49,543 bases of DNA from Chitinophaga pinensis (GTDB lineage: Bacteria; Bacteroidota; Bacteroidia; M30B66), in contig CAMCXT010000023.1 in NCBI GenBank assembly GCA_945883545.1, positions 1 through 49,543 on the forward strand, written 5' to 3'. Made by a program: the position numbers and the translations under genes. Below are positions 32,507 to 44,419 of this stretch, one piece after another; position 1 is the first letter of the stretch, and each line of letters opens with the position of its first letter. Below the pieces are notes generated by a model. The model had not been told where the DNA came from. It was given only the letters and a program-made list of their open reading frames with translations, and ran no database searches.

Positions 32507-35500
32507 TTATTGTTTGATAAATCGAATTGTGGTGTAACTGTCTGACGACGAAAGTCTAAGCATGTACATTCCTTTTGGAAGTTCTGAGATATCGGTTTCT
32601 TCCGCACTTTCCTCTCCTGGAATCACTTGTTTGTTGAGGTAAACTTTTCCATCAATACCAACGATTTCAGCTTGAATGCTTTCACCCATCCAGTCTTCTT
32701 CAAATTTTACGTTGATGACATCGGTGGCAGGATTTGGAAAGAGTGTCGGAATGCTTCTGGCTAGAATTTCAGAATTGTCGCCTGGTAACTTGTAATCGTT
32801 ATCTACCAATGGAGCTACCAATGGAACTGTAAATGTTGAACAACGATTGGCGGAGCTTCCACAGTTGTTGTTTGCACGAACGCACAAGGTGTAGGAATTC
32901 AAATTGGATCTTGTGAAAGTAATATTACGTGTGCCTTGTCCTCCAGTGATGGTCGCTCCAGTGGCCGTCCAAGTAAAACTTGTTGCTCCTGTTACATTAG
33001 CTACAGAGGCAGTTCCGTTTGCCGAAAAGATTGTAGCACCAGTTTTGGTGATCGCTCCTGGTTGGGCTGGCACTGCTGTAGATAAAGTTGTCGATCTCAA
33101 GTTGCTGTTGCAACCATTTGAAGCAATCGCTCGAACCGACAAAGTTCCGCCTGCAAAACCTGCCCCAGCAACCAATACGATCGAATTGCCTGTCGCATTT
33201 CCAGAAATGGTTGTTCCTGCTGGGATCGTCCACTGATAAGAACTTGCGCCCGCAACTGCTGCTACCGAAAATGTGCGGCTTGTGTTGCAGAAGCCAGTTG
33301 TGCTTCCTGCAATGGCTCCTGGAGTGGCCAACTGATTAAGGATCGTGATGCTGCGTGAAGCGCTGATTGAACCACATCCAGCGGAAGAAGCAACTGTGTA
33401 TGTGTATGTATAAGTGCCTGCAGTGCTTAAGGAAGGTCTAATTCCACCTGTTGAGGTGTTTATCGACAATCCAGCAGGTGTCGATGAAAACGTTCCTCCA
33501 GCAGGAGAAATCAAGGCAGGTGTTACAGTCCCTGTGTTTGATCGGCAAAAATTAGGGTTTAGAAACTGAATTACAGCCAAAGGAGTATTCACAATGGTTA
33601 CAGTTGTGGAAGCTGTAAACGGACCACAAATTCCAGCTGCTGGCAATATATAGCTTACTGTATATGTGCCTGCGGTAGAAGTTGAAGGCGTTATAGCGCC
33701 TGTGCTGCTGTTGATTGTAAGTCCCGCAGGTGTTGCCGAATATGTTCCATTGGCAGTTCCTGTGCGCGTTACGCTTTGAGCAGTAGCAATATTTTTACAA
33801 TAAGATGTTTGTGGGTAACTGATAGCCGCCGATGCCCCACGAATCACATTGATAGATGCATCAATAATTGCATTACAGGTGTTCGAGAAATAACGAGCGC
33901 GAATTGTACCGCTTGTAAATGTTGGCGAAAAGGTGATCGTTGCAACTGTTGCATTCGGTTCTGCAATTGTAATTCCTGGTGAAAGTATCCACTCTGGAAT
34001 AACTAGATCGCCTCCAATACCAGGAGTGTATTGGTTAAAATTGGCAATGTAAGTTTCTGTAATGCTTCCTTGACCTGCCACACACAGCGGACCACCGATG
34101 TGTTGAATAGGAGTTGTTGATACCGTGATGCCATTCGATGCTGCTGTTGCGCATCCTTGCAGCTCACATGTGATCACTTCATTGTTTTGTGGATTGGTAA
34201 TGAAGAATGTACTTCCGTTGCCAGATATAACGCCATTGCGCTTCCAAACCAAATTCGGAGTGCCTTGAACATTGGTTGTTGTTGCTGTGAAGTTTACCTG
34301 TGATTCTGAGCAAACCGGAAAAACTGCCGTTGTTGAAATCGACACCGTTTGAATGATTGGCAAATGTGCACTAAGTCCACATCCAACACTTAACGAACCT
34401 CTTGCAATTACATCCAAACCTCCATCAATATCGTTCTGTGATAAATTCTTGCGGCTAAATCCAGCGCCTACCGTGGCAGCCATCACTTCAGCAGAAGTAC
34501 TTCTGGTATGCGCTAATTGATGCAAATGTCCCAATTCATGCAAGGCCACAGTTTCAAAATCAATTTCTGAGGCAGTTGGTGCATCACTTCCAAAATTCCA
34601 AGTCAAACCGCCAGCATTGTCATTAAATATAATGTCTTGTCCAATGGTAATAGCCTTAGTTGCATTGCCCGATCCGCAACCGGAAACATAGTTCGTTCCC
34701 CGCCCAAGAACATTAGAAGGCAATGGGCTGAGGACATCGTCGGTGATTACGTTGACGCCATCATTTAGATCGGCTCTGATTGAGCTCTCTGTTGCAGAAA
34801 TTGTCCAGTTAAATCGGGTCGCACACAACCACTTGTTTAGTGCCCTTAAGAATGTTTCGCGACCTTCAGTTGTGAATGTAGCATTGAATTGATTGTTAAA
34901 CTGCAAGGTGTAACCTCCTAGGGTGTTGAAATTTCCTGCATTTATTACCGCAGCAGTATCTCCAGCCACGATCGGCACGTTGAATAGCGCATATCTTACA
35001 GTAATTGATCCTGCGCTAGTGACTACAGCTCCCGCTGATGGCGTTACCCTCACTTGTCCGGTCGCTGCGGCATTGTCGGCTGATTGTCCTACAAGTCTCG
35101 ATGGCACCATCACCCTGATTTGGTTGTTGTTCCATGAGATATAGTCTTTAGCGAATGGCTGTGCGAATGTTCCCAAGGCTGTTGTGAATTCTACGAATCC
35201 AGTTCCGCGGGTAGCGCCAAATCCAGTTCCGTTGATGGTGAGGATAGATTTTGTTCCTGCAGTAATTACCGTCGGACTCAGTGTGGAAATCGTAGCTGCA
35301 GTGCTTCCATTGGTTTCCGGAAGGTTATTTCTCAATTCCGGGATGAAAATTCGTGCAGTTTCACCGCTGATGTTTTGAAAGCTACGTTTCAACTCATCTA
35401 TATTATTAAAACGATTGAAGATATCGGATACATTTCGGTTGTTGGGATTCACCATAAAAACACCTTCTAAAGATGTACCCACGCAAAATGCATCAGGATA

Positions 35501-35875
35501 GGAGGGAAGGCCTTTCCAATGTGCGGGGATTTGATTGAGCAACAAGACTGCTTCATCGCCAGTGAAGAGATCAATTCGATCACTAAACTCCACCGAAAGC
35601 TCAGGCAAATCGCCTCCTTCGGTGATTAAAGTGAGTTCAGCATTTGGATTTCCTTTGTACGATTCTAAAACCAGCAAATGATGAACAGTGTAAATCTTGG
35701 TTTTAGAAGTATTCCAAATTGATTGCCGTTCGATTACTCTTGCCCGAACCATCAGTTCGCTGCTTTGCACCAGTTGTGCAGTGCTTAGTTTGATCATGTT
35801 GCAATGAACCTCCTGGGCCATTGAACTTCCTGCCATTAATGCAGATAAAAATAAAATTAGGAAATGCTTTTTCAT
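32507..35875 (-). CDS. secreted metzincin-like zinc metalloprotease with T9SS sorting domain
   Basis: Predicted secreted or surface protease of 1122 residues. Order: signal peptide to SSMAQ; an N-terminal region; an IPT/TIG domain (about 195-300; TVITAGTKSILTINGTGFG); a zinc-protease domain (about 315-500) with HELGHLHQLAH (H446, E447, H450, H456) and a candidate Met-turn at M465 (EVMAA); several immunoglobulin/PKD-like repeats (about 510-1010, with repeated SGTYTVSYILP/TAGTYTYTYT units); and a T9SS type A sorting domain from about 1035 (IPTLFPNPATDVINV ... MYMLRLSSSDSYTTIRFIKQ). The glycine usual between the second and third His of metzincins is Gln453. Substrate unknown. ATG 35873-35875 gives a normal signal peptide. 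Confidence 0.88.
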   Translation of the reverse strand: MKKHFLILFLSALMAGSSMAQEVHCNMIKLSTAQLVQSSELMVRARVIERQSIWNTSKTKIYTVHHLLVLESYKGNPNAELTLITEGGDLPELSVEFSDRIDLFTGDEAVLLLNQIPAHWKGLPSYPDAFCVGTSLEGVFMVNPNNRNVSDIFNRFNNIDELKRSFQNISGETARIFIPELRNNLPETNGSTAATISTLSPTVITAGTKSILTINGTGFGATRGTGFVEFTTALGTFAQPFAKDYISWNNNQIRVMVPSRLVGQSADNAAATGQVRVTPSAGAVVTSAGSITVRYALFNVPIVAGDTAAVINAGNFNTLGGYTLQFNNQFNATFTTEGRETFLRALNKWLCATRFNWTISATESSIRADLNDGVNVITDDVLSPLPSNVLGRGTNYVSGCGSGNATKAITIGQDIIFNDNAGGLTWNFGSDAPTASEIDFETVALHELGHLHQLAHTRSTSAEVMAATVGAGFSRKNLSQNDIDGGLDVIARGSLSVGCGLSAHLPIIQTVSISTTAVFPVCSESQVNFTATTTNVQGTPNLVWKRNGVISGNGSTFFITNPQNNEVITCELQGCATAASNGITVSTTPIQHIGGPLCVAGQGSITETYIANFNQYTPGIGGDLVIPEWILSPGITIAEPNATVATITFSPTFTSGTIRARYFSNTCNAIIDASINVIRGASAAISYPQTSYCKNIATAQSVTRTGTANGTYSATPAGLTINSSTGAITPSTSTAGTYTVSYILPAAGICGPFTASTTVTIVNTPLAVIQFLNPNFCRSNTGTVTPALISPAGGTFSSTPAGLSINTSTGGIRPSLSTAGTYTYTYTVASSAGCGSISASRSITILNQLATPGAIAGSTTGFCNTSRTFSVAAVAGASSYQWTIPAGTTISGNATGNSIVLVAGAGFAGGTLSVRAIASNGCNSNLRSTTLSTAVPAQPGAITKTGATIFSANGTASVANVTGATSFTWTATGATITGGQGTRNITFTRSNLNSYTLCVRANNNCGSSANRCSTFTVPLVAPLVDNDYKLPGDNSEILARSIPTLFPNPATDVINVKFEEDWMGESIQAEIVGIDGKVYLNKQVIPGEESAEETDISELPKGMYMLRLSSSDSYTTIRFIKQ

Positions 35876-35908
35876 GTGTTTTAATTTTAAAGCAAACCTG
35901 TGAAGAAA

Positions 35909-35940
35909 TTACATATATGTAAATCACTAATTATAGTGAT
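35909..35940. promoter_or_regulatory. two adjacent palindromes upstream of the metalloprotease gene
   Basis: TTACATATATGTAA (35909-35922, perfect 14-bp palindrome), followed at once by ATCACTA-ATTA-TAGTGAT (35923-35940, perfect 7-bp arms). They lie 34-65 bases before the start codon of the minus-strand protease gene, a plausible operator position. Confidence 0.4.
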
Positions 35941-36120
35941 ATGCATTTAAAGTATTGAAAATTAGAATCTTGAAATGCTTGCCAAATTTTAGTGATTGAT
36001 TTATTAAAAGATGTTTTTTCAGAGGAGCGGGGGATTAAATGTTGATTTTAGGCCCTGTTTTATAAATTAATCTCATGATTTTAATTTATGAACTAATAAT
36101 CCTTGAATATTATCGCGGTT

Positions 36121-36305
36121 GCATGATTGCAAAATGATCGTTTCGATTTTCTATAATCCACGGACTAAAGTCCGTGGCTGCGTGGTGCAAAATGGTCTTT
36201 TCGAATTTCAATAATCCACGGACTAAAGTTCGTGGCTGCGTGATTCCAAAATGATCGCTTTGATTTTCTATAATCTATAATCCACGGACTAAAGTCCGTG
36301 GCTGC
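36121..36305. repeat. three tandem ~60-bp units with REP-like palindromes
   Basis: CCACGGACTAAAGTCCGTGG at 36158-36177 and 36282-36301, and one-base variant CCACGGACTAAAGTTCGTGG at 36216-36235, each followed by CTGCGTG (the reverse of the GCAG flank elsewhere). Units share GCAAAATGATCGTTTCGATTT-like left flanks; period 58-66 bases. Confidence 0.9.
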
Positions 36306-36329
36306 GTGGCGCCTTGTTTCTCCTTTTTA

Positions 36330-36490
36330 CTCAATACTAAAGAATCAGGACTAAAGACTCAGAACTAAGTACTCAAGACTAAGACTCTTTCCACTTTCTA
36401 CTCGATACGTTGTACGTTATACGAAATACGTTATACTTAATACTTTAGACTATGTACTAAATACTAAAGACTAAGTACTCAAGACTAAAT
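36330..36490. repeat. AGTACT- and ACGTAT-type degenerate word array
   Basis: Words such as ACTAAAGACT, AAGTACTCAAGACTAAG, ATACGTTGTACGTTATACG and ACTAAATACTAAAGACTAAG follow one another for ~160 bases. Same vocabulary and order as at 17500-17640. Confidence 0.8.
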
Positions 36491-36527
36491 TCCATCGATA
36501 TCATCAATACCACAATCGATAAAATAG

Positions 36528-38862
<2,335 letters not shown>

Positions 38863-38881
38863 TTAGTTTTAGTTCGTTCCC

Positions 38882-38917
38882 AAACCGCCATCGGATTCTT
38901 TTCGGTGGCGGTTTTTT
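38882..38917 (+). terminator. intrinsic terminator of katG
   Basis: Stem AAACCGCCA (38882-38890) with TGGCGGTTT (38906-38914) and T run to 38917. Confidence 0.9.
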
Positions 38918-38938
38918 TATGCACTATTATTGATTTTC

Positions 38939-39040
38939 GGGCGGCTATTCCGGCTGTCGCTACTCGCTTTGTGCTTCCGCTGCGCTCCAGCCCAAGAGCT
39001 CAAACAGGCCGCTCCATCCGGGCCGTGGCATTCCGATAAC
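38939..39040. repeat. ~105-bp dispersed repeat, copy 1
   Basis: Shares with copies at 42484-42592 and 49063-49170 the ordered blocks TTCCGGCTGTCGCTACTCGC, TTTGTGCTTCCGCT, CGCTCCAG, AAGAGCTCAAACAGGC, CGCTCCATCCGGGCCG. Same orientation in all three. GC-rich against the surrounding sequence. No ORF. Confidence 0.9.
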
Positions 39041-39079
39041 TTGGGAATTCAGGAAATATGTAGCATTAAAGTTATCCCC

Positions 39080-39126
39080 AAAAAAAACTGAGCATTATTT
39101 GTTATTTCGAAACAAACAATGCTCAG
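39080..39126 (-). terminator. terminator of the giant T9SS gene
   Basis: Long hairpin: CTGAGCATT-A-TTTGTT (39088-39103) against AACAAA-C-AATGCTCAG (39111-39126). On the minus strand it is followed by eight T (39087-39080). Lies just after the stop at 39152. Confidence 0.85.
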
Positions 39127-39151
39127 CTTTAAATTCTATTGAAAGATCTAA

Positions 39152-42100
39152 TTACATCTTCACCACCTTAAATCTTCTTGCAGGTTGTCCTTGTGAAGCG
39201 GAAATAACACCAAGATATATTCCCGGATTTAATTTACTCAAATCCAATTCACCATTCACACACATTTGCATGGCAACAGCTTTTCCACTAATATCATTTA
39301 ACGATACAGAAACTGTCTGATTGGCATATTTCATCAATGTCACTGTAGAGCTTGTCGGGTTCGGATACACCAAAATGCTTTGATCATCAACCATTTCGTA
39401 GCCAATGGTAAGATCAAATAGTGTTTCAGCAGTATTGGTAATTATCGGCTCATTGAAATCAAAATAAATATAGGCCGTATTTCGCAATACAGTTCCCAAT
39501 TGAAGATCCGGTTTGGTCCTTATCGCATACTTTACAAACCCATGGCTTTCCGGCTCGTTCGTTGTAGAATCGGGCAAGAAAATCAATGGGAAATTAAAAT
39601 TCACCAAATTGTTTTCTCCAAACGTAACATTCATGGTATCACTCGAAGCAATTATCCGCATTGTCGATAAATCAAAATACGAACTAATTGTATCCTGAAT
39701 TACAACATTTTCAGCATAAAATGTTCCTGTATTTTGGAATCTAATTAAATACTCAAATTCGTTGTTGCTGCTTAATTGTGTTGGTGTTACAAGTTCTCCA
39801 CGGTAGCAAGTTTTATCGTTAGGATCGTAGGCGCCAACAATGATTGAAGCATTTATTACAGAATTATTCTCCAAATTATCATCCGAACTAGCTGCATTTA
39901 AATTCAATTCAAATACTGCTGTGTCGCCTAAAACTGCATTAACAGCATTCAGCAATTGAATGTGTATTTGACGCGTTTCAAATGCCGATAATTCAAGTAT
40001 CGACCAAGTTACCGAGGTAGCGGTTTGGCTTGTAGGTGCTAAGTTAGCAGTGGAATAGCTGGCCGATTCAGGCAAGGTAAAGGTCAATTCTCCTCCTTGG
40101 GCTATATTTCCATTGTTTTTTATTACAGCTGTAATACTCGTTGAAAATCCAGGTCGGAATGGCTCGTTTAATATGGCATCAACTTCAAGGTCAGAGATAG
40201 AGCCGTTCACCTGAATTCCAATTTGAATTTCGTCAAAACTGTTTACAGCAATACTCTGCGGAGTAGCGGTATACAAGGGATTATTTACTTCAACACTGAG
40301 TTGATCTTCTGTTTCATTTAAACTCAATGCAACGCTTCCTGTGATGCCCGACATCGCATACGTTTCTGAATTTTGAGCATGTATGATTACGTTCGGAACG
40401 CCCGGTTCGCCAACATCATATGTACTATTGTTGTTGGCATCATAATACACCAAACCAGATACAAACAAGGGTGAACTCATTCTCCATATCGATGAATTTG
40501 TTAAACCATACAGCAATAAATCATTATTATGCATTGCCATTAAATGAGAACCTGTCGTAGGCAATGAAATTCCTGTTGATTCCCAGCTTATTCCATAATC
40601 TGAAGAAATCCAAAGAAATTGATCATCATGACCATAAGTTATCTCTCCAATTTGAAGTACGTCAGTGAAAATATTACTTAGTGTTGTAAATGTTCCGGTA
40701 ATAGAATTGAAAATACTACAGGAGTTATCCCCGTTATTAATCCATAAATTGTTTCCAAGTGCCCTCATTTTACAATTAAACAATTGAAAAACATTGTTAT
40801 TCACGATAGGGGAGTTCAGGTCTGTCCAAATATCATTAGCTTGATCATAACGATACAGATCTTCACCAAATAAATAAAGTGCGCCATTAACAATTTCAAT
40901 AATTCCCATTTGTGTTGTGGGTAAACTAATTTCAGTCCAATTTTCACCATAATCAGCGCTGCTCATGAGCATTGGAGTGTCATTATAATCCGTGAAAATA
41001 GAATATAGCGTGCCATTTAACAATGCTATTCTTTGCCTGTGATCTATTGCGCTAGCTCCGTTCGTTCCGTTAATTGGGAAACTTTCAAATGTTAATCCGT
41101 TGTCGAACGACCGTGTCAATCGCAAAACATCATAATCTACCACCGTTTCGAAAAAAATTGAATCACCCTGATTTAAGATCAATGATTGAGGAATGCCAAC
41201 TTCAGTAGTCAGATTTTCAAAGGTTGCACCATTGTCATCCGAACGTTGGAATGAAACGCCAGCTTTTGTCGCATACAATGCCGCATTCACTGAAGAAACA
41301 TTATTGATATTCGTTAATTTAAAGCCATCCGTAATCTGTGTAAAGGTTTGGAGGTCTGCACTAACTTTGAATATATTATTACTTGAGTTCATAATACAAT
41401 CGCCCGATTCGAATGGCCTGTATCCATAAGACAATTGGCTATTGTTCAGTGTGGCTTGAAAATTAAATGTTTGTCCATTGTCGCTCGATATAAATAAATC
41501 ATCGGCTCCAAACGGTGTTGTTAAACCTGATTTGAGAAATCCCATTGTACTATTGTTTTCATAGAAACCATTATAAAAAAAGTAGTCATCCAACGAATAA
41601 ATAACTTGATCATCACTTCCATCCAGGGCAGCCGAATGAATAGATAAAGTCAAAAAACTATCTATAGCAGAATAGATTCGATTGTTTCGAATATAAGATT
41701 GAATAGGATAGCCACTTTGATCGGAAGTTGGAATCTCATGCCACGTATCATTCACAACAGAATAAGAAAAAATTTCACTTGAATTTCCGTTGGGATTCAC
41801 TTTGTAAAGCAAATGTGTATTGTTTTGATCTAATAGTTCTTGAACGGTAAAAATTTGCGGCGAATAAGCGACGCTTTCCCAAGTTTGGCCTAAATCATAA
41901 GATTTTCTTAAAGAATCGGGCCCGGCAAAATTTCCTGTCAAAATTAATTGATGATCAATATAAGCTAAAAGAATTTCAGGATTTCCGCTATTACTCAACA
42001 CAATCGGCTCTTCCCAGGTTTCCCCTTCATCAAAACTTGTACTCAGGAATATTCTGGTGTCGAAATCCTCACCACGATGCACAACAAAAAGGGTATCACC

Positions 42101-42349
42101 TGCTGCAGTCACATGGAACATCTGTAATTGATTAAATGGTTGTACCTCATTCCAAAAAATAGTGTTCTTGTCGGTCAAATAAAGCCCCGTCGAACCCATG
42201 CCCATGTATTTACTAGTGCTTTCTGCAAATTTTTGAGCAGGATTGCCCCCATAAATCGTGGTAATTTCTTCCCATTGTGAATAAACATTTGCAAAAGGAA
42301 TTAAGCAAAAAATGATTAGAGAAACCAATTGGCGTAGCGTAGAGTTCAT
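39152..42349 (-). CDS. large T9SS type A secreted protein with BNR-like propeller
   Basis: Secreted or surface protein of 1065 residues. Signal peptide to about VYSQ; BNR/sialidase-type propeller segments through about 640 (SFDEGETWEEP, SYDLGQTWESV, SADYGENWTEI, SSDYGISWESTG), whose Asp-box-like S-x-D-x-G-x-T-W repeats are structural, not catalytic; an SdrD_B-like domain near 645-720 (VYYDANNNSTYDVGEPGVPNV); a CARDB/DUF11-like domain (about 730-850); the AYDPNDK domain common in T9SS proteins (about 850-985); and a type A sorting domain from about 990 (ILVYPNPTSSTVTL ... PARRFKVVKM). Role unknown; adhesion or glycan binding is possible but not shown. Confidence 0.87.
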   Translation of the reverse strand: MNSTLRQLVSLIIFCLIPFANVYSQWEEITTIYGGNPAQKFAESTSKYMGMGSTGLYLTDKNTIFWNEVQPFNQLQMFHVTAAGDTLFVVHRGEDFDTRIFLSTSFDEGETWEEPIVLSNSGNPEILLAYIDHQLILTGNFAGPDSLRKSYDLGQTWESVAYSPQIFTVQELLDQNNTHLLYKVNPNGNSSEIFSYSVVNDTWHEIPTSDQSGYPIQSYIRNNRIYSAIDSFLTLSIHSAALDGSDDQVIYSLDDYFFYNGFYENNSTMGFLKSGLTTPFGADDLFISSDNGQTFNFQATLNNSQLSYGYRPFESGDCIMNSSNNIFKVSADLQTFTQITDGFKLTNINNVSSVNAALYATKAGVSFQRSDDNGATFENLTTEVGIPQSLILNQGDSIFFETVVDYDVLRLTRSFDNGLTFESFPINGTNGASAIDHRQRIALLNGTLYSIFTDYNDTPMLMSSADYGENWTEISLPTTQMGIIEIVNGALYLFGEDLYRYDQANDIWTDLNSPIVNNNVFQLFNCKMRALGNNLWINNGDNSCSIFNSITGTFTTLSNIFTDVLQIGEITYGHDDQFLWISSDYGISWESTGISLPTTGSHLMAMHNNDLLLYGLTNSSIWRMSSPLFVSGLVYYDANNNSTYDVGEPGVPNVIIHAQNSETYAMSGITGSVALSLNETEDQLSVEVNNPLYTATPQSIAVNSFDEIQIGIQVNGSISDLEVDAILNEPFRPGFSTSITAVIKNNGNIAQGGELTFTLPESASYSTANLAPTSQTATSVTWSILELSAFETRQIHIQLLNAVNAVLGDTAVFELNLNAASSDDNLENNSVINASIIVGAYDPNDKTCYRGELVTPTQLSSNNEFEYLIRFQNTGTFYAENVVIQDTISSYFDLSTMRIIASSDTMNVTFGENNLVNFNFPLIFLPDSTTNEPESHGFVKYAIRTKPDLQLGTVLRNTAYIYFDFNEPIITNTAETLFDLTIGYEMVDDQSILVYPNPTSSTVTLMKYANQTVSVSLNDISGKAVAMQMCVNGELDLSKLNPGIYLGVISASQGQPARRFKVVKM

Positions 42350-42733
42350 AATACGATAAATATTTAGTTACAATTGTAAGTTAAAATTTCTACTTTTTCA
42401 AGTAGGATTTTCAACTTCTTCAGAAAGTGCCAGACGTCAAAGAAAAGCAATAAAAATGCTCTAAATACTCATACGTAGTGTGTGGGTGGCATTTCCGGCT
42501 GTCGCTACTCGCTTTGTGCTTCCACTTCGTTCTAGCCCAAGAGCTCAAACAGGCCGCTCCATCCGGGCCGAGGCATTTCAGATAGGGTGGAGGTTAACCT
42601 GCCTTTTTAGTCAAAACAAAAACTCCATTGATCATCTACAATTATCCAAATTCCCTTAAAATGAAATGTAAATATGAATTTCAATCCGAATTTATTTCTA
42701 TCAATATTTAATCAAAATAAACATCCAATTAGT
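42350..42733. other. gene-free region with repeat copy 2
   Basis: AT-rich flanks around the second copy of the ~105-bp repeat (42484-42592). No ORF or RNA gene supported. It separates divergent genes, so it should carry both promoters; only the plus-strand one was located (42734-42765). Confidence 0.6.
42484..42592. repeat. ~105-bp dispersed repeat, copy 2
   Basis: Same ordered blocks as copies 1 and 3, with CCACTTCGTTCTAGCC in the centre and GATAGGGTGGAGG at the end, the latter shared with copy 3 (GTAGGGTGTGGAGG). Confidence 0.9.
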
Positions 42734-42765
42734 TTGATTTCAAATCCAAAAGACGCCTACATTTA
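42734..42765 (+). promoter_or_regulatory. possible promoter of the DKNYY gene
   Basis: TTG (42734-42736), 21-base spacer, TACATTTA (42758-42765). One base off the -7 consensus and the spacer is slightly long. It would favour ATG 42785 over ATG 42767 as start. Confidence 0.45.
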
Positions 42766-42784
42766 GATGCAAAGAGCAACCAAA

Positions 42785-43477
42785 ATGAAAAATAGATATT
42801 TAGCCATCATCGCATTTTTATTAGCAACTTTTACCATGTGCATTATGGTGTTTTATGTAAATGCAAATGCTAAATTAATTGTTGAAAATAGTAATGAATC
42901 TGCGGTGTTTGAGATCGATCCGAAATGCAAAGCAAATGCTAGAAGAATCGATAGCACCAACCAAGCATTAAATTGGCAACAACTCAAATGCGGCTTATGG
43001 AAAAATAAAAATGGCGATATCGGATTTAAAACCCAACGCGTGGTTTGTTCTGATGGCTTAATGAGCGTTGAAGATTACAACACGCGGTTTGGGTTTAACG
43101 AGAATCCTTCCCTCAAAGAAATTATCGATACAACCACTTTTATTGAATTGGGAAATACCTATTACAAAGACAAAAAACATATTTATCACCATTATGCAAT
43201 GTCGGGTGGTGGAAGCTTCTACATCTTCGAAGATGCCGATTACCAGACGTTTGAAATTCTAGGTGATTGTTATGCCAAAGACAAAAATCACATTTTCGAA
43301 TCGCGCGCTGGAGTTTTAAACTATGTCGATTATGCCACATTTAAAACCAAAGCAGGAATCTCAGGCTGTGTGGCGAAAGACAAAAATGGCTACATCATAT
43401 GGGGCGATCGCGTTAGGTTGGAAGAAATTCAAGATGAAGTGCTGCTTCAAGCCATAAAAGAACTTGATGCAGAATGA
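42785..43477 (+). CDS. DKNYY-family protein with N-terminal membrane anchor
   Basis: Protein of 230 residues with one N-terminal hydrophobic segment (signal anchor or signal peptide, about 5-25). It has at least three DKNYY-type repeats in the C-terminal half: YYKDKKHIYHHY, YAKDKNHIFES and VAKDKNGYIIWGD, the middle ones spaced by ADYQTFEILG-like linkers. DKNYY repeats are of unknown function and occur on cell-envelope proteins. An earlier ATG at 42767 would add six residues but sits almost on the predicted promoter. Followed by the TerC gene, which has its own promoter. Confidence 0.75.
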   Translation: MKNRYLAIIAFLLATFTMCIMVFYVNANAKLIVENSNESAVFEIDPKCKANARRIDSTNQALNWQQLKCGLWKNKNGDIGFKTQRVVCSDGLMSVEDYNTRFGFNENPSLKEIIDTTTFIELGNTYYKDKKHIYHHYAMSGGGSFYIFEDADYQTFEILGDCYAKDKNHIFESRAGVLNYVDYATFKTKAGISGCVAKDKNGYIIWGDRVRLEEIQDEVLLQAIKELDAE

Positions 43478-43502
43478 TTTTTTGGGGTTTTAGTGATAAT
43501 GT

Positions 43503-43532
43503 TTGTAGCACTTAGCCACGCATCTATATTTG
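43503..43532 (+). promoter_or_regulatory. consensus promoter of the terC-like gene
   Basis: TTG (43503-43505), 19-base spacer, TATATTTG (43525-43532): perfect match to the Bacteroidota consensus. Leader about 20 bases to ATG 43558. Confidence 0.8.
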
Positions 43533-43557
43533 CCACCCGTTAGAATTCTTGTACTGC

Positions 43558-44247
43558 ATGATAGACGCCATTATTCCTCTTTTATCCCTCATCGCCCTCG
43601 AGGTTATTCTAGGGATCGACAATATCATCTTCATCTCCATTCTTGCCGATAAACTACCAGCAGAAAAACGAAACAAACTGCGCTACTGGGGAATCGGTTT
43701 AGCCATGTTGATGCGTCTTGGTTTGTTGGCCTTTATCTCCTGGATTTTAAAACTCGACAAAACCCTCTTCACGATATCCGAAACCGATTTCACAGGAAAA
43801 GGGCTCATCTTGATTCTCGGTGGACTCTTCCTCATTTATAAGAGCACCAAGGAAATCTACCACAAAACAGAGGCGCTAAAACAAGATGCACAGCTAGTTG
43901 CCAAAGTGAGCAGCTTCAAGAAACTGCTTTCCGAAGTGATTATTTTAGACCTTGTTTTCTCTATCGATTCCATCATCACAGCCGTTGGTATGGTACAAGA
44001 ACTTTGGGTGATGTACACTGCTGTAATTGTTACTGTGGTCATCATGCTCATAGCATCCAAACCAATCAGTGAATTCATTAGCAAGCATCCTTCGTTTAAG
44101 GTCCTTGCACTTTGTTTTCTCATGATGATCGGCGTTTCACTTCTTGCCGAAGGCTTCCATTTCGAAATTCCGAAAGGATACATTTATGTCTCTATGGCAT
44201 TTGCCTTTTTGGTCGATGTTATTCAGATGAAAACGGTGAAAAAGTAA
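43558..44247 (+). CDS. TerC family integral membrane protein
   Basis: Inner-membrane protein of 229 residues with about seven helices. The family's two acidic membrane motifs are present: LEVILGIDNIIFISIL near the N-terminus and LDLVFSIDSIITAVG near residue 140. TerC/Alx-type proteins are linked to metal ion (manganese) export or tellurium resistance; which applies here is not shown. ATG 43558 is preferred over a TTG nine bases upstream. No metal operon genes adjoin. Confidence 0.9.
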   Translation: MIDAIIPLLSLIALEVILGIDNIIFISILADKLPAEKRNKLRYWGIGLAMLMRLGLLAFISWILKLDKTLFTISETDFTGKGLILILGGLFLIYKSTKEIYHKTEALKQDAQLVAKVSSFKKLLSEVIILDLVFSIDSIITAVGMVQELWVMYTAVIVTVVIMLIASKPISEFISKHPSFKVLALCFLMMIGVSLLAEGFHFEIPKGYIYVSMAFAFLVDVIQMKTVKK

Positions 44248-44419
44248 TTTCCTTAGAAAGTAGAATGACAATAACCTCTAAATAATTCTGTGTGTCGAAA
44301 AAATCCCGACTTTTATTGAAATTAAATGTTTCAATTTATTTTTTTCAAACACCTGATAATAAATCTTTATAGTCGTTTTATTCCTCCATTTTCACAAAGC
44401 CTTATACCCAAGAATTACC

